The notes below the pieces were generated by a model that saw only the letters and a list, made by a program, of their open reading frames with translations, did no database searches and was not told where the DNA came from. A program made the translations under genes and the position numbers. Positions 17,893 to 28,393 of a stretch of DNA of 64,000 nucleotides are shown here, one piece after another. The first letter of the stretch is position 1, and each line of letters starts with the position of its first letter. Source of the DNA: Symsagittifera roscoffensis (Eukaryota; Xenacoelomorpha; Acoela; Convolutidae); NCBI RefSeq assembly GCF_963678635.1, contig NC_087070.1:51068514-51132513 (forward strand), given 5' to 3'.

Positions 17893-20768
17893 ATATCATC
17901 AAATCTGATTGATGAACCCATCTTTTTGTACAACAAGGATCCACAGAACTTGATTATTTATTTTGTAAGCAAACTCGAGCTGTTGGCTGAGAAAAGTAAG
18001 CTGGAGATGAGAACAAAATTTCAAGATATTGATATAGCTGTCAATGAAAGAATGAAGAAGATCTTTGATCAGCTAAACGAACGTGGTAAAAATTATTCAA
18101 GTAACAAATTCGGGTACGAAGACGAATGCATTGAAGATTCGGAAGAAGCAGATATGTCAACACAATTTTTGCGAATTCAGAAAAATCAACTCATCTATTT
18201 GAAACAACATCTGGAGAGATATATAAACACTTTACCTGTTTTTGGATTCAACAGTGGTAGATATGACTTAAATTTGATCAAGTCCTACTTAATCCCTTAT
18301 TTGATTCGCGATAAAGAGCAAGAAACATCCGTTATCAAAAAAGCAAATGATTTTATATCTTTCAAGTTTGGAGATGTACAATTTCTTGACATTATGAAGT
18401 TTCTGGGTGGAGCAACAACTCTGGACTCATTTCTCAAAGCTTATAAAGCTAGTGAAACAAAAGGATTCTTTCCTTATGAGTGGTTTGACAACCCTGACAA
18501 ACTTAATTTTCCAGGACTGCCCCCATATGAAGCATTTTTCAGTAAACTTAGAAACAACAATCCTCTAGACAAAGACTTTACTGATTATGAAAAACTGAGG
18601 AAGAGTGGACTTGATGAACAGCAAGCGCTGAAAAAGCTTCAAATCAAGACTGTACCCCCATCTGGTCTAGATAATTACAGTTACTTACAACAAACTTGGC
18701 AGAAAAACGGAATGACTGTGTTCAAAGACTTTTTGCAGTGGTACAACAACAAAGATGTAGTTCCAACCCTGGAAGCAATGCAAAAATGATTCAATTTTAT
18801 CATAACAAAGGGATAGATATGTTGAAACTTGGATGTACACTTCCAAATCTAGCAAACATATGTCTACACAAATCTACAAATTACAAGTTTTATCCATTTT
18901 GCGAAAGTGATAAAGATTTGTGTGAAAAAATACGAGAAGACATGACCGGTGGGCTTTCGATTGTGTTCACTCAAAAAGCTGTAGTTGATGAAACATACAT
19001 CAGAAATTCATCAAATGTTTGTAAATCAATCGTTGGAATTGATGCAAGCCAGCTTTACCCCTATTCAATGTGTCAAGATATGCCAACAGGATTGTATACG
19101 AGATGGGAGTTTGACACTGATCTGCAAAAATTCAAGGCTAGACATAATCGAACTTGCAACTTTGAGAATGTGGTCATGTCTTTCTATCAAGAATCAAGAC
19201 CAGAATGTAAAATTGAGAGCTTTTTTACATCTGGAAAACAGAAGAAAATTAACTGTTTTAATGTGGACGGTTATTATGATCACTGTAAAACAGTATTCGA
19301 AGCAATGGGATGTTACTACCACTTCTGTTCCTGTCAAGAAGCTCGTCCCTTCTTAACAGAACAGGATATCGAGCGAGGAAACAAGAAGAGAGAAATGGAT
19401 GATATGCGACGAGAATACATTCAAGAGAAAGGATACAAAGTTGAAGAAATGTGGGAGTGTGAGTGGTGGCAAAATTTCAAAACCAATGACAAGATCAAAA
19501 ATCATGTTCGAACCCACTTTCCCTACAAAAGACCCCTTTCTACAGACTCTCTTCTAGCAAAGATAAAAGATGGATCTCTTTTTGGTTACGTTCAGTGTGA
19601 CTTAGTTGTTCCAGATGAACTGAAATCGAAATTTGCGAATTTTCCTCCAATTTTTAAAAATACTGAGGTCGGAAGAGATGATATTGGAGATTACATGAAA
19701 AACTATGCGATCGAGAACGAAATGTTAAAGCATCCTCAGAGAATGCCGATATCTAGTTTCAAGCTGGAAAATGGAACAGTTATAAATCCTCTCTTCAACT
19801 TTTATATGGAGCTTGGATTACAGTGCACCAAAATTTACCGATTTGTTCAATATTCTCCTCGGAAGTGTTTCAATAATTTCGTTCAATCGGTGGTTGATGC
19901 AAAAAGAGAAGGAGATGAAAACCCTTTGTCAGGAGTTGTAGCAGAAACAATGAAGCTCTTGGGCAATTCCTCCTATGGATATCACATCATGGATAGATCG
20001 AGACATACAATCACAAAATATCTCAGCGATGAAAAAACTCATAAGGCAGCCAATGAACCACTGTTTAAGAGACTTAACACAGTTGAGAAGGACTTATATG
20101 AGGTGGAGTTAGTGAAGTCAACCATTGAGCACAGAGAACCCATCATTGTTGGTTTTTTCATACTTTAGTATGCAAAACTGAGAATGTTGGAACTCTACTA
20201 TAACTTTTTTGACAAGTTCTGTGATCTGAAAAAATTTGAAGAGTTGGAGATGGATACAGACTCACTTTACTTGGCACTTGCAGAAGAAAATTTGTACGGT
20301 TGCATCCAACCAGATAAGAGAGCTGCTTGGGAAAAAATGAGGGAGAGTGATTGCAGAAATTCCTTCAAGGCGGATGCAAAATCTAATTTCTTTCCTCGAA
20401 CGTGTTGTAGTATCCATAAAAAACATGATAAGCGGGAGCCGGGACTTTTCAAAGAAGAATTTAGGTGCACAGAAATGCTCTGTTTATGTAGTAAGACATA
20501 TTGCTGCTATGACAACAAGTCAGACAAATTCAAGTTTAGCAGCAAAGGATTGAATAAGCGGGTTCTAGAAGACTCTGGAGATGGACCTTTAGCAAAGTAT
20601 AGGAGAGTACTCGATGAAGTTATCAACTTAACATCTACTAATAGAGGATTCAGAACTATAAATCATATGGTTGCTACATTTGAACAGACAAAGAAAGGAC
20701 TAAGTTATTTTTATCCTAAAAGACAAGTGCAAGATGATGGAATTCATACAAAACCATTGGACTTATAA

Positions 20769-21254
20769 GAACTCTTCTGATGTATTAAATTATATAAGAT
20801 GTCATATTATTATGGTTTCATGATAATAAAATGTAAATTATGACAGTAAGTTTACTATACGATGCAGTGATTTATATACTTTCTTTGTAATTTAATTTTT
20901 TTCTCTCAAAAAATTCGATTTTTTTTCGATGTCTCTGTAGGTTCAGAATAGATTCAGATAGGTAGAAAGTAAAAGTATCTAAAAATTTTTATTAGATCAA
21001 ATTAAACAAAATCTTATCGTGTTTTGAATTTTTTCGAAAAAAAATTTTTTGATAAAAATTCCAAGTTTTTGCACAAAAACTCTTACCATTGACTGACCAT
21101 GCACCAAAAAACTAAATACATAACCTTTATTCTACAATCTACACGTAATTAACAATTAACTGTTCCCAATTAGATAACGCGCGCCAAAAAACTTTGCGAA
21201 AAAAATAAACAAAAACCAAAAAATTTTCGTTTTTCTTTCTCTTACCATCACACT
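20769..21254. other. Non-coding stretch downstream of the polymerase
   Basis: No gene seen. A GCGCGCCAAAAAA sequence at 21179-21191 reads TTTGGCGCG on the minus strand, an E2F-like site. Confidence 0.4.
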
Positions 21255-21401
21255 GAAACCTTACCATCGGTATTCCCCATCTTAATACATTGTAGACTCT
21301 ATACCCAATCTTAATACATAGCCTGCAGACCGGATGCTCTATTCCCTATCTTAATACATGTGGGTCTGCAGGGACCCCCCCCCCCCCCCCCCCCCCCCAC
21401 T
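21255..21401. repeat. Putative right terminal inverted repeat of Polinton-1
   Basis: Three copies of a motif like TATTCCCTATCTTAATACAT (from 21270, 21299 and 21340), a 10-bp inverted pair CCTGCAGACC/GGTCTGCAGG (21322 and 21363), then C24 at 21375-21398 and terminal ACT. Polinton-2 TIRs also have short tandem units, a C or G run, and an ACT end. The partner TIR is outside the window, so this is inferred. Confidence 0.5.
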
Positions 21402-21923
21402 TCAGCTCCAACATCTACTACTGACTCTAATTTTTTCGGAAAAAAGTTGTAAAATAAGTTGAGCACAAGTAGATTTTTTGCAAAAACGCCTACCCCGTAG
21501 TGAAAATTCTGCAACCAACCTTTGGTTTTTTTGAACAAAAAACCTTTAATTTTGAAAACAAAAAAGGAGTATCTCAATTATAATGAGATCTAATGAATTA
21601 TTTTAAAAATCGATAATGATGGCCTCACAATCCATTTATGGTCTAAATTTACCTCAGAACTCAAACATCTAGGCAAAATGTTAGTCAACGAAAATCCTTT
21701 AAAACCGACTTTTAACCATAAAACTTCGACGCAGTCAACAATTCCATCTTAGCATCGGTCATTTGTTTTAGAATGTCTTGATATTTGGTGAAATTTGGAA
21801 CGCCACTGGTTTGTTTAATGTCGTTTCAGCTTTGGACTCATCGGTAAGTTTGAACTAATAATTTTCATTAACCTTTCACACTTTGTCCTTTTTCACACTT
21901 TGTCTGAAGCGTTTAGAATAAAA
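21402..21923. other. Flanking, probably host DNA
   Basis: No gene seen. A tandem TTCACACTTTGTC pair lies near 21876-21903, just before the secreted-protein gene. Confidence 0.3.
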
Positions 21924-22703
21924 ATGACCTTAATTATTTTAACGAAAGTGAAAACATTTTTTTTATTTTTAGTTTTGTTTTCCCTAGTGTGCAATGGGTT
22001 TATTTCGGTCGAGGCTGTTCCGGATATTGTGATTGAACCTCGTGTAGAATTGCTGTGGACTTCTCAGACCTTCATCATACCTGTAAATCCCCCGTATGAC
22101 TCATTACCCCAACCTTGGAACACATGTCGGCGATTCAGTCTCTTTTACTGCTTGGACAGTTTCGAAAGTGAAGACGAACAAAGCTTGCCTGCCTTTGTGC
22201 CAATAACTCCCAATGGAAATGATCAAAACGAATTTCGCAATGTTTTGAGAGCGAACGCGCGAGAACAATGCTCGGATATTTTGCTTCCGATTTTTCAGAT
22301 GCATAATTTTTACTCCGATTTCGATGTTTGCTGCACCAGACAATGTTCCACCTATTTAGCAATGGGCTATAAAAACATGAATTTAACGCCGCAAGAATAT
22401 TTTGACAAACTCACAGATTACTCCGATTGGAGAGGAACTAAGAAACTTAATACAGTCTGGGCATATTATGATAGACTTTGCGATGTGAACGTTATAATCA
22501 AATTGGGTTTCGGGACGGGTCACTTGAGGCGAATTACGCATTTGTTGGGATTGGCGAGACAACAATTTGGAGTTTCTTATATACTTAAAGTGGGAAATAA
22601 ATGGAGCCCAAAAATACCTTTCGAAAATCCGGGTGATTTTTTGACTTTTGATTGGTTCAAAGTAAACATTGTTTGCCGAGATCAACCCTGGATCTGCAAC
22701 TGA
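21924..22703 (+). CDS. Secreted cysteine-rich protein, unrecognised, possibly a host gene
   Basis: ATG 21924 gives 259 residues in one intact exon. Residues 1-31 form a signal peptide (basic start, TFFLFLVLFSLVCNGFI, then VEA before the likely cleavage site). The mature part has nine Cys, including a CCTRQC cluster and a CRDQPWIC C-terminus, suggesting an extracellular disulfide-bonded fold. No transmembrane segment follows the signal. AATAAA at 22936-22941 could serve as poly(A) signal. It lies between Polinton-1 and the LTR element; it differs from its neighbours in being unbroken. It could also be cargo of a mobile element. I do not recognise the family. Confidence 0.55.
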   Translation: MTLIILTKVKTFFLFLVLFSLVCNGFISVEAVPDIVIEPRVELLWTSQTFIIPVNPPYDSLPQPWNTCRRFSLFYCLDSFESEDEQSLPAFVPITPNGNDQNEFRNVLRANAREQCSDILLPIFQMHNFYSDFDVCCTRQCSTYLAMGYKNMNLTPQEYFDKLTDYSDWRGTKKLNTVWAYYDRLCDVNVIIKLGFGTGHLRRITHLLGLARQQFGVSYILKVGNKWSPKIPFENPGDFLTFDWFKVNIVCRDQPWICN

Positions 22704-22969
22704 ACGAACATAACTTTTCTCTCGTTTGTTTTTTTTTGCGTTTTCCAAACATTTTGCTGCTAGCATTTTTTCTCTGAAACTGATTCAGTCTGAAACTAAT
22801 GATAATTTATTCCTTGTTGATAAAATTGGAAAACTCAACTACAAGCAAATTAATTCTTTTCATGCGAAATTCTTTTTTTTTGTATAATTAAAATGTATCA
22901 ACCTTTTTTTACGATGATGAGAGACATCTGTCTCTAATAAAGTGAAATTTAAAAGTAACCAATCAGTTG
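22704..22969. other. 3' flank of the secreted-protein gene
   Basis: AT-rich, with the AATAAA at 22936. No other feature before the target duplication. Confidence 0.4.
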
Positions 22970-22974
22970 GTGTG
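22970..22974. repeat. Target-site duplication GTGTG, left
   Basis: Matches GTGTG at 37122-37126 after the last LTR, if the LTR starts TGTCATACC. Since the LTR border itself is TGTG-rich, a shorter duplication with an LTR starting two bases earlier is possible. Confidence 0.5.
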
Positions 22975-23232
22975 TGTCATACCGCTACTGCAGTAGCAGT
23001 ATTTATATACGTATGTACAGCTAACCTTTGGTGCTTAATCATTACTGTATGGTATGCTCAAGGTCATACGTGAGTGATGACACTGAGATTAAGCGAGAGA
23101 TCAGAGTTCGTAACATTGATCTAACTCTCAGTACAACAACAAAACAAAAGAATAAGAAAACCTAAATTCAATAGTAAAAATAAAGTATTGAATTACAACT
23201 TGTTTTCAACTGATATCGCAACGCATATCACA
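22975..23232 (+). repeat. LTR 1 (5')
   Basis: 258 bp, TGTCATACC...ATATCACA. A 12-bp palindrome CTACTGCAGTAG lies near the 5' end, a TATA-like TTTATATAC near 23000 and AATAAA at 23179-23184. Confidence 0.9.
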
Positions 23233-24302
23233 TGGCGCAGCCAGCAGGATTCGCAGCTCAAGACAACAGAACGGACATGGGAATTCCGGTATTTTGGGCG
23301 TCAGCGAATCTAGACCCTCCGTGGCAATTCAAAATCTGGTTCGAACAATTTCTCATGGCGGTTACGGTTAAAGAAAATGTGAACCCAGAGATTATTTTGG
23401 AAGAACCAAAAGACATATTAGAGGAACCACCACCACGTCCTGAAACACCCAGAGACGGGGAGAATGAAGATGCGAGGAACGCTAGGATTCTTAGAGATAA
23501 GCTAGCAATGGATAGAGTAGTATTGGAGAACGAAGAGAGAAGGACAAGAGGACCACGAGTCGGACACAATGTCTTCTACAACGAAGTACAAAAGAAATTG
23601 GTGTCCAGATTATTTTTGTCTTTGGGTACAGAGGGAAAGAAAAGATTCCTGCAAAAGAACCCGCATGCTGAAATATCGAAAATGACGTTCAAGGAAATAA
23701 CAGATTTGGCAGAAGTCTCGTTTCAAAAGGTAAAATGTGTAACATACGAAAGATACAAGTTATTTACGAGAATGCAAGAATCGGGAGAATCTCTGGAATC
23801 ATTTCACGCAGCGCTAACTGCACAAGCAGCCCGATCAGAACTGGGAGCATTGAAAAATGAAATAGTCCGAGACCTGTTCATTTCAAAAATGAAATACATG
23901 ACCTTGCAGGACACGTTGACATTCGAGACTATAGACCCGGAGGAGGTTCTGAAAAGGGCTATAAAATTCGAACATAGCAAGTTAACCACAATGGCGTTTC
24001 AAAAGACTAATGCTGCGGCTACAGGGGGATCAAGTAACAATTAGATCTCGGGTGTGAGAATAAAACAAGAACCTGTAATGGTAGTTAGAAATTTGGCGGG
24101 GACAAACAAAACTCCAAATAGTAGGGAATCGAATAAAAGACAAAACAATAACAAGAATCAAAACACGAAAACAAAACCATGTAATAGATGTGGAAGGACG
24201 TTTGAACAGGGACACCTGAAAATTGTCCAGCGATGGGGAAAACCTGTAAACACTGTGGCAAACCCAATCATTTCGCTAAAATGTGCAGATCCCAACAAGT
24301 AA
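23232..24302 (+). pseudogene. gag: Gag, LTR element copy 1
   Basis: Structural capsid/nucleocapsid protein. ATG 23232. Residues about 60-120 are Pro/Glu-rich; the capsid domain shows KMTFKEITDLAE and YERYKLFTRMQESGESLESF. TAG at 24042-24044 (TAC in copy 2) interrupts the frame before the basic nucleocapsid part, which has a first CNRCGR zinc-knuckle half. The complete CX2CX4HX4C knuckle CKHCGKPNHFAKMC lies in the -1 frame, in the next ORF. Same-frame reading continues to 24302. Confidence 0.85.
23233..23253 (+). other. Primer binding site, tRNA-Ser-like
   Basis: TGGCGCAGCCAGCAGGATTC directly abuts the LTR. It fits the 3' end of an animal tRNA-Ser with about two mismatches, as used by 17.6/297-type insect elements (family knowledge). 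The gag ATG overlaps the LTR/PBS boundary by sharing its first base with the LTR. Confidence 0.55.
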
Positions 24303-25105
24303 GTGAAGTTGCAGAAGACTCGGAAGGATCGGTAGAGGAATGCGATCAGATAAGTGAAGGTGTTGGGTCATTTAGCGAATTTGAAGTTATGTCGATACAA
24401 ACCTATCAACCGGAAAACGAGAGAGTTTCAAAATATGTGAAAGACCTAATCAACGAAATGAGGGACAAATCAAACGGAAAAATGGTGCGAGTTCAGAAAA
24501 TAGATTCGATCCGCGATCCAACATTGAATCGTGTAAAATCACTAAAGGCCATGGTACGAATAGATAACCAGATAATTCAATTAACAGTGGACACTGGAAG
24601 TCCAGTTTCATTTCTCAACTGGGCGACAACAAAGGAAATTATGGATAAATCAAACAAAGTAAGATTCATACCGTCCGGTAAACTGAATTTACAAACCAAA
24701 ATCGTGGACTACAACAAACAACCGATCAGTATACTGGGAGCCCTAAAAACCAATCTGAGGTCAGCGGGCTGGGAAGTAAAGGGCGCCACCTTTCTGGTAT
24801 CAGAACGAAAAACTAGATGTATCATGAGACTAGATCTGCAAGGACAAGTGGGAATAGTGACTACACAAAAACCAGCGCCCAAGGAACTCACCAGGTTTGA
24901 CGTGCTCATGTGCGAGCAGTCAGAAGGTTGGAAAGAAAAAAATTTTTCACTCAATTTAAAAACCTATTTGAAAGACAAGGCATTTCGAAAAATCACATTG
25001 TCAGTTCAAAATTTAAATATCCATTATGTCCGATCCAAGAAAAGGGGAGAAGAATCCCAATTCACATACAAGATAAAGTCGAAAAAGAAATCGAGAAGTT
25101 GTTGA
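24233..25105 (+). CDS. pol: Aspartic protease frame, LTR element copy 1
   Basis: A frame -1 to gag. It starts inside the nucleocapsid region (zinc knuckle CKHCGKPNHFAKMC), then an acidic stretch, and the retroviral-type protease with LTVDTGSPVSFLNW; the catalytic DTG is at 24590-24598. Useful coding ends near 24940, where the RT frame (again -1) takes over. A GGGAAAA heptamer in phase with gag lies at 24236-24242 and an AAAAAAT heptamer in phase with protease at 24937-24943. Confidence 0.8.
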   Translation: MGKTCKHCGKPNHFAKMCRSQQVSEVAEDSEGSVEECDQISEGVGSFSEFEVMSIQTYQPENERVSKYVKDLINEMRDKSNGKMVRVQKIDSIRDPTLNRVKSLKAMVRIDNQIIQLTVDTGSPVSFLNWATTKEIMDKSNKVRFIPSGKLNLQTKIVDYNKQPISILGALKTNLRSAGWEVKGATFLVSERKTRCIMRLDLQGQVGIVTTQKPAPKELTRFDVLMCEQSEGWKEKNFSLNLKTYLKDKAFRKITLSVQNLNIHYVRSKKRGEESQFTYKIKSKKKSRSC

Positions 25106-26007
25106 CAGAAGGTCATATATCAAAACATGATAAATGTACAAGTGATTGCTTTATCGCTCCGATTGTGATAACAGTAAAGAAGGACGACTCAATAAAATTG
25201 GCAATGGATGCAAAACCAATCAATAGACAATTGTTCAAAAATAAATACCAAATGCCAAATGTAGATGAACTCATCATTGATGGGGTAAGCCAGATTGTAA
25301 CTGAAAACAAAAGGGGTACGCTATATTTTTTGGTGTTAGATTTGAAATATGCGTACAGCCAATTAAAATTGGCTGCAGATACAGCTAGACAATGCAACTT
25401 CAACATTGTTGGTGGAAAAGCAACTGGAACCTACAGATTCTTGACAGGGTTCTATGGTTTAGCAGATATGCCAGCTGAATTTCAAAAGGCTATGGACAGA
25501 ACCATCAACCACGCTAAAAACACGTTCTGTTTTCTGGATGACATACTTATTGTGTCAAAGGGAAGTGAAATTGAACATGCAAATTTGGTAGAAGCAGTAT
25601 TAAAAAAATTGGATGCGGAAAATTTGGCGTTGAAACTATCAAAATGCGAATTTTTCAAACAAGAAGTGAATTGGTTGGGTCATCATCTCTCAGAGGCAGG
25701 AGTTAAACCAAAAATCACTAAAACGGAAGCAGTAGTAAATTTAAACCCGCCGAAATCGCTTAAACAGCTAAGGTCATTCCTGGGAAGCATAAATCACTTA
25801 GCTAAATTTATACCCAACGCAGCAAGTCTGACTGAAAAATTAAGACCACTTCTAAAAGAAGAGAATCAAAAGAAAAAGTTAAAAAACATGAAGCTCCCGG
25901 TGAAAAAATTTGAGTGGGGGGAAGAACACACCGTAGTGTTTAATGCTATAAAAGAAGCTGTGGCAGGTATAACATTATTACGATGCGACTCGAGAAACAC
26001 GAGTTAA
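24944..26007 (+). CDS. pol: Reverse transcriptase, LTR element copy 1
   Basis: Copies the RNA genome. Fingers and palm show IPIHIQDKVEKEIEKLL, LAMDAKPIN, FLVLDLKYAYSQL (first catalytic Asp), GTYRFLTGFYGLADMP and FCFLDDILIVS: the YXDD box is FLDD here (25532-25543). The thumb/connection has QLRSFLGSINHLAKFIPN. The frame closes at 26005-26007 just before RNase H, which continues in another frame; both element copies share this break near 25985. Confidence 0.9.
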
Positions 26008-27483
26008 ATGCGATGCTAGCCATGATGGGTTAGGGGCTACTTTAGAACAACAAAATGATGAAGGCCTGTGGGTCCCAATTTCATTCGCATCCCGATACCT
26101 AAATGCCCCAGAAAAAAAATATTCAACAAATGAATTGGAGTTATTGGCAGTTGTTTGGGCAGTAGATAGATATAAACACTACCTCCTGGGGACAACATTT
26201 ATCATTGCAACTGACCATAAAGCGCTTACAACAGCATTGGATGTCAACAAATCAAACAAGACCTACCAATCACGTTTAACCACATGGGTTGACCGGTTAC
26301 TGCCATATCAGTTCAAAATAGTTCACATTCCGGGGAGGGACATGGGCATAGTTGATTATTTATCGCGTGATCCCTTCAATGATCCCTGGCCCGAATCAGA
26401 ATTAGACGAAAGGTTTGTAGAAGCGTTCGACTGCTGGAACAGTAGGCTTAAAGAAATTGAGTCGCTCAACCGGAACGAAAACGTTCTAGAATGTTCTAGA
26501 AAGAATGCTAAGAAACAGTCATCAAGTAATGGTTGCTATAGCAACCAAAACGGTCAAAACCGAACAAAGCTCGACCGGAACGAGAGAAAACAGTTTTCAC
26601 GACTGCAAAAACAGCAAAACACAACAGTTCAACATAAGCAAATCACTTTTTCGTCAAATAAACCCAACAAACAGTCAGTCTTAAATAAATTTAAAATCAT
26701 AAAACAACCAGTACCGGAAATTAAAAAAAAAACAGACTCAAAGATCGAGATGTCAGGAAACGGAAACAGATCATACGACTGGTGGTCGAGCTCACCACAA
26801 GAATGGCGGAATGAGGAGCGCGAGGAGAGTCTAATGGACCCAAAGTGGAACCGCTCACTATCCAAAACAAATGAACTTTCGGAAGAGGAGGAGATTACAG
26901 AGACAGTTCAGCGTACAAGAAAAATAATTCGAGGGGGCCGGAAAAACAGAGATAGCTCCGACAGTGAAACAAGACATGCATCACGGGTGAAATGGCAGCT
27001 GGAACCGGATCAACAAAGAGAAGCGGATCAAAGACTACTCTCATTCTGGCAACTAATAGGCGGAGAAGACAGTGTTCAGGAAAAAAGAGAACTGGTGGCA
27101 CGCACCCAAGCAGTCAGTGACAGCTCGGAACACAAATCAAGTTCAGCAGTGACTAAACCGATCGCATCGGCGGAACGGAAACTCAGTGAGGTGCAAGTAA
27201 TAGAGATGGACCTGACAACCACAGAAGAGGCGGAGAGTGAAGAGGAAGTGTGCTCAATAGAACCGCCAAAGGGACTGGGAAAAACGAAACTGCAAAAGCA
27301 GCAACAAGTAGAGACCTTGGACAATCTAGCAAAACTGTTCGACAAAAGTTTACTAGCAGAATTGACCACAGAAGACACGTGGATGGACCGCCTCAGACGA
27401 GTGATCGAAAGAGGGGACAAACAAGGATTTGAATTGATGGGACCTTATACAAATCCGTTGTGGTCTCAGATGGCAGTTCAGGA
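25988..27483 (+). CDS. pol: RNase H domain plus long linker, LTR element copy 1
   Basis: RNase H: KCDASHDGLGATLEQ, then ISFASRYLNAPEKKYSTNELELLAVVWAVDRYKHYL, ATDHKALTTAL and HIPGRDMGIVDYLSRDP. After this, where most gypsy elements go directly to the integrase, comes about 340 residues of Lys/Glu/Ser/Asn/Gln-rich sequence without predicted fold (e.g. NSRLKEIESLNRNENV, EEEEITETVQRTRK). The frame is open in this copy to 27673. The last part (DDCILVNNRLAVPVQ) is the start of the integrase. Confidence 0.8.
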
Positions 27484-28393
27484 CGACTGCATCTTGGTGA
27501 ATAACCGGCTAGCAGTTCCAGTACAACTAAGACAAGCTGTCCTGAAACGAATACATCGAGGGCATCCAGGGCTATGGCATCCAGGGCATCCAGGGCTATT
27601 ACATCCAGGGCATCCAGGGATACATCGAGGGTTATGTTGGGAGCAGCGCAATATCTGTGGTGGCCTCATATGAATAAGGACATCGTGAATTTGGCAGAGG
27701 AGTGCTGTACCAGATATGGTAAGAATGTAAAATACCTTATTTCAAAAAATTCGTCAAAACCACTGCCACTGCTCACGCAGCCGGGACAGGAGGTACAATT
27801 AGACTACGCGGGGCCTATAGAAAATCAAAAAGGAAAAAAATATACCTTTTAGTAGCTACAGATCGATTCTCAAAATTCCCATCAGTGAAGGTTACGAAAT
27901 CCACAAGTGGAAAGTGCACAGTAAAATTCTTGAGATCATATATCGACACACATGGAGTCCCTGCATCAATTCGTTCGGACCAATTTTCAGGCTTTAAGGG
28001 GAAAACGCTAGAAAAAAATACTGTTCGGAACTCAATATCGAGCAAAAATTTTGCCCGGTGGGGGACCACAGAGGTTGTGGTTTGGTTGAACGTACAATCC
28101 AAACTGTAAAAAGAAGACTGGGAGTGATGATGCTCGAAGAAAATAATAAATCAATCAAATTATGTCTCAGCACTATAATGAGAGATTTACGGTGGAACAA
28201 GCAGAAAACAATTCAAGTATCACCGTTTCAAGAACATTTCGGCAGACTACCAAAAACAGAATTTAAAATTGCGAGGGATAGTTTTTTAAATAATTCTGAT
28301 TATTTAGACAAACAACACTTGGAACGCTCAGCACTGACGGCCTCACAACTGAAACGGAGAATTGACCAGTCGAGAGAGAATCTCAGAAGCTAG
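27484..28393 (+). pseudogene. pol: Integrase, LTR element copy 1
   Basis: N-terminal zinc-binding region RIHRGHPG...LGAAQYLWWPHMNKDI...ECC is enlarged by a His-Pro-Gly minisatellite (27558-27636). Catalytic core: first Asp in VQLDYAGPI (27802), second in IRSDQFSGF (27975), Glu in GLVERTIQTVKRRL (28085). Three frame changes occur, at the minisatellite, at an A7 run near 27837 and at an A7 run near 28013, all present in copy 2 as well. Either the family is dead or the A runs are miscalled. Confidence 0.8.

Larger units (their letters stand above)
16216..20768 (+). pseudogene. POLB: Polinton-1 protein-primed family B DNA polymerase
   Basis: Replicates the element. Domains in order: N-terminal Cys/His fingers (CGDCGNMY, CPDCKYF, CSSCDHEF); an upstream conserved region (CLFRALAMYMNG, VEDLPVVEEIV); a CPSCDTFF finger; exonuclease motif I FDFES near 17805; palm motif A GIDASQLYPYS at 19036; motif B KLLGNSSYGY at 19954; motif C EMDTDSLYL at 20247. 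Disruptions: a TAA at 16720 and an ectopic internal duplication (16666-16924), a frameshift in a T run near 17630, TGA at 17866-17868, a frameshift near 18785 and TAG at 20166-20168. The catalytic motifs are intact. It is far from the Polinton-2 polymerase in sequence and has no HNH insertion. Confidence 0.9.
1..21401. mobile_element. Polinton-1 (Maverick), left end outside the window
   Basis: A virus-like DNA transposon recognised from its gene set: minor capsid protein, integrase, A32-type packaging ATPase, small membrane protein and nuclease-like protein on the minus strand at 1-4113, and a protein-primed family B DNA polymerase on the plus strand at 16216-20768. The same arrangement occurs in the complete element at 45608-63832. 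The right end is placed at 21401 because a TIR-like block ends there in CACT (Polinton ends are AG...CT) after a C24 run. The left TIR and the target duplication cannot be checked. At over 21.4 kb it is long for a Polinton because 3755 bp in its centre are present three times. Most core genes carry stops or frameshifts, so it is probably defective. Confidence 0.75.

Noticed and set aside
21311-21577. 88-codon minus-strand frame through the C24 run, giving poly-Gly
   Set aside because: Produced by the homopolymer and TIR-like sequence; no protein-like features.
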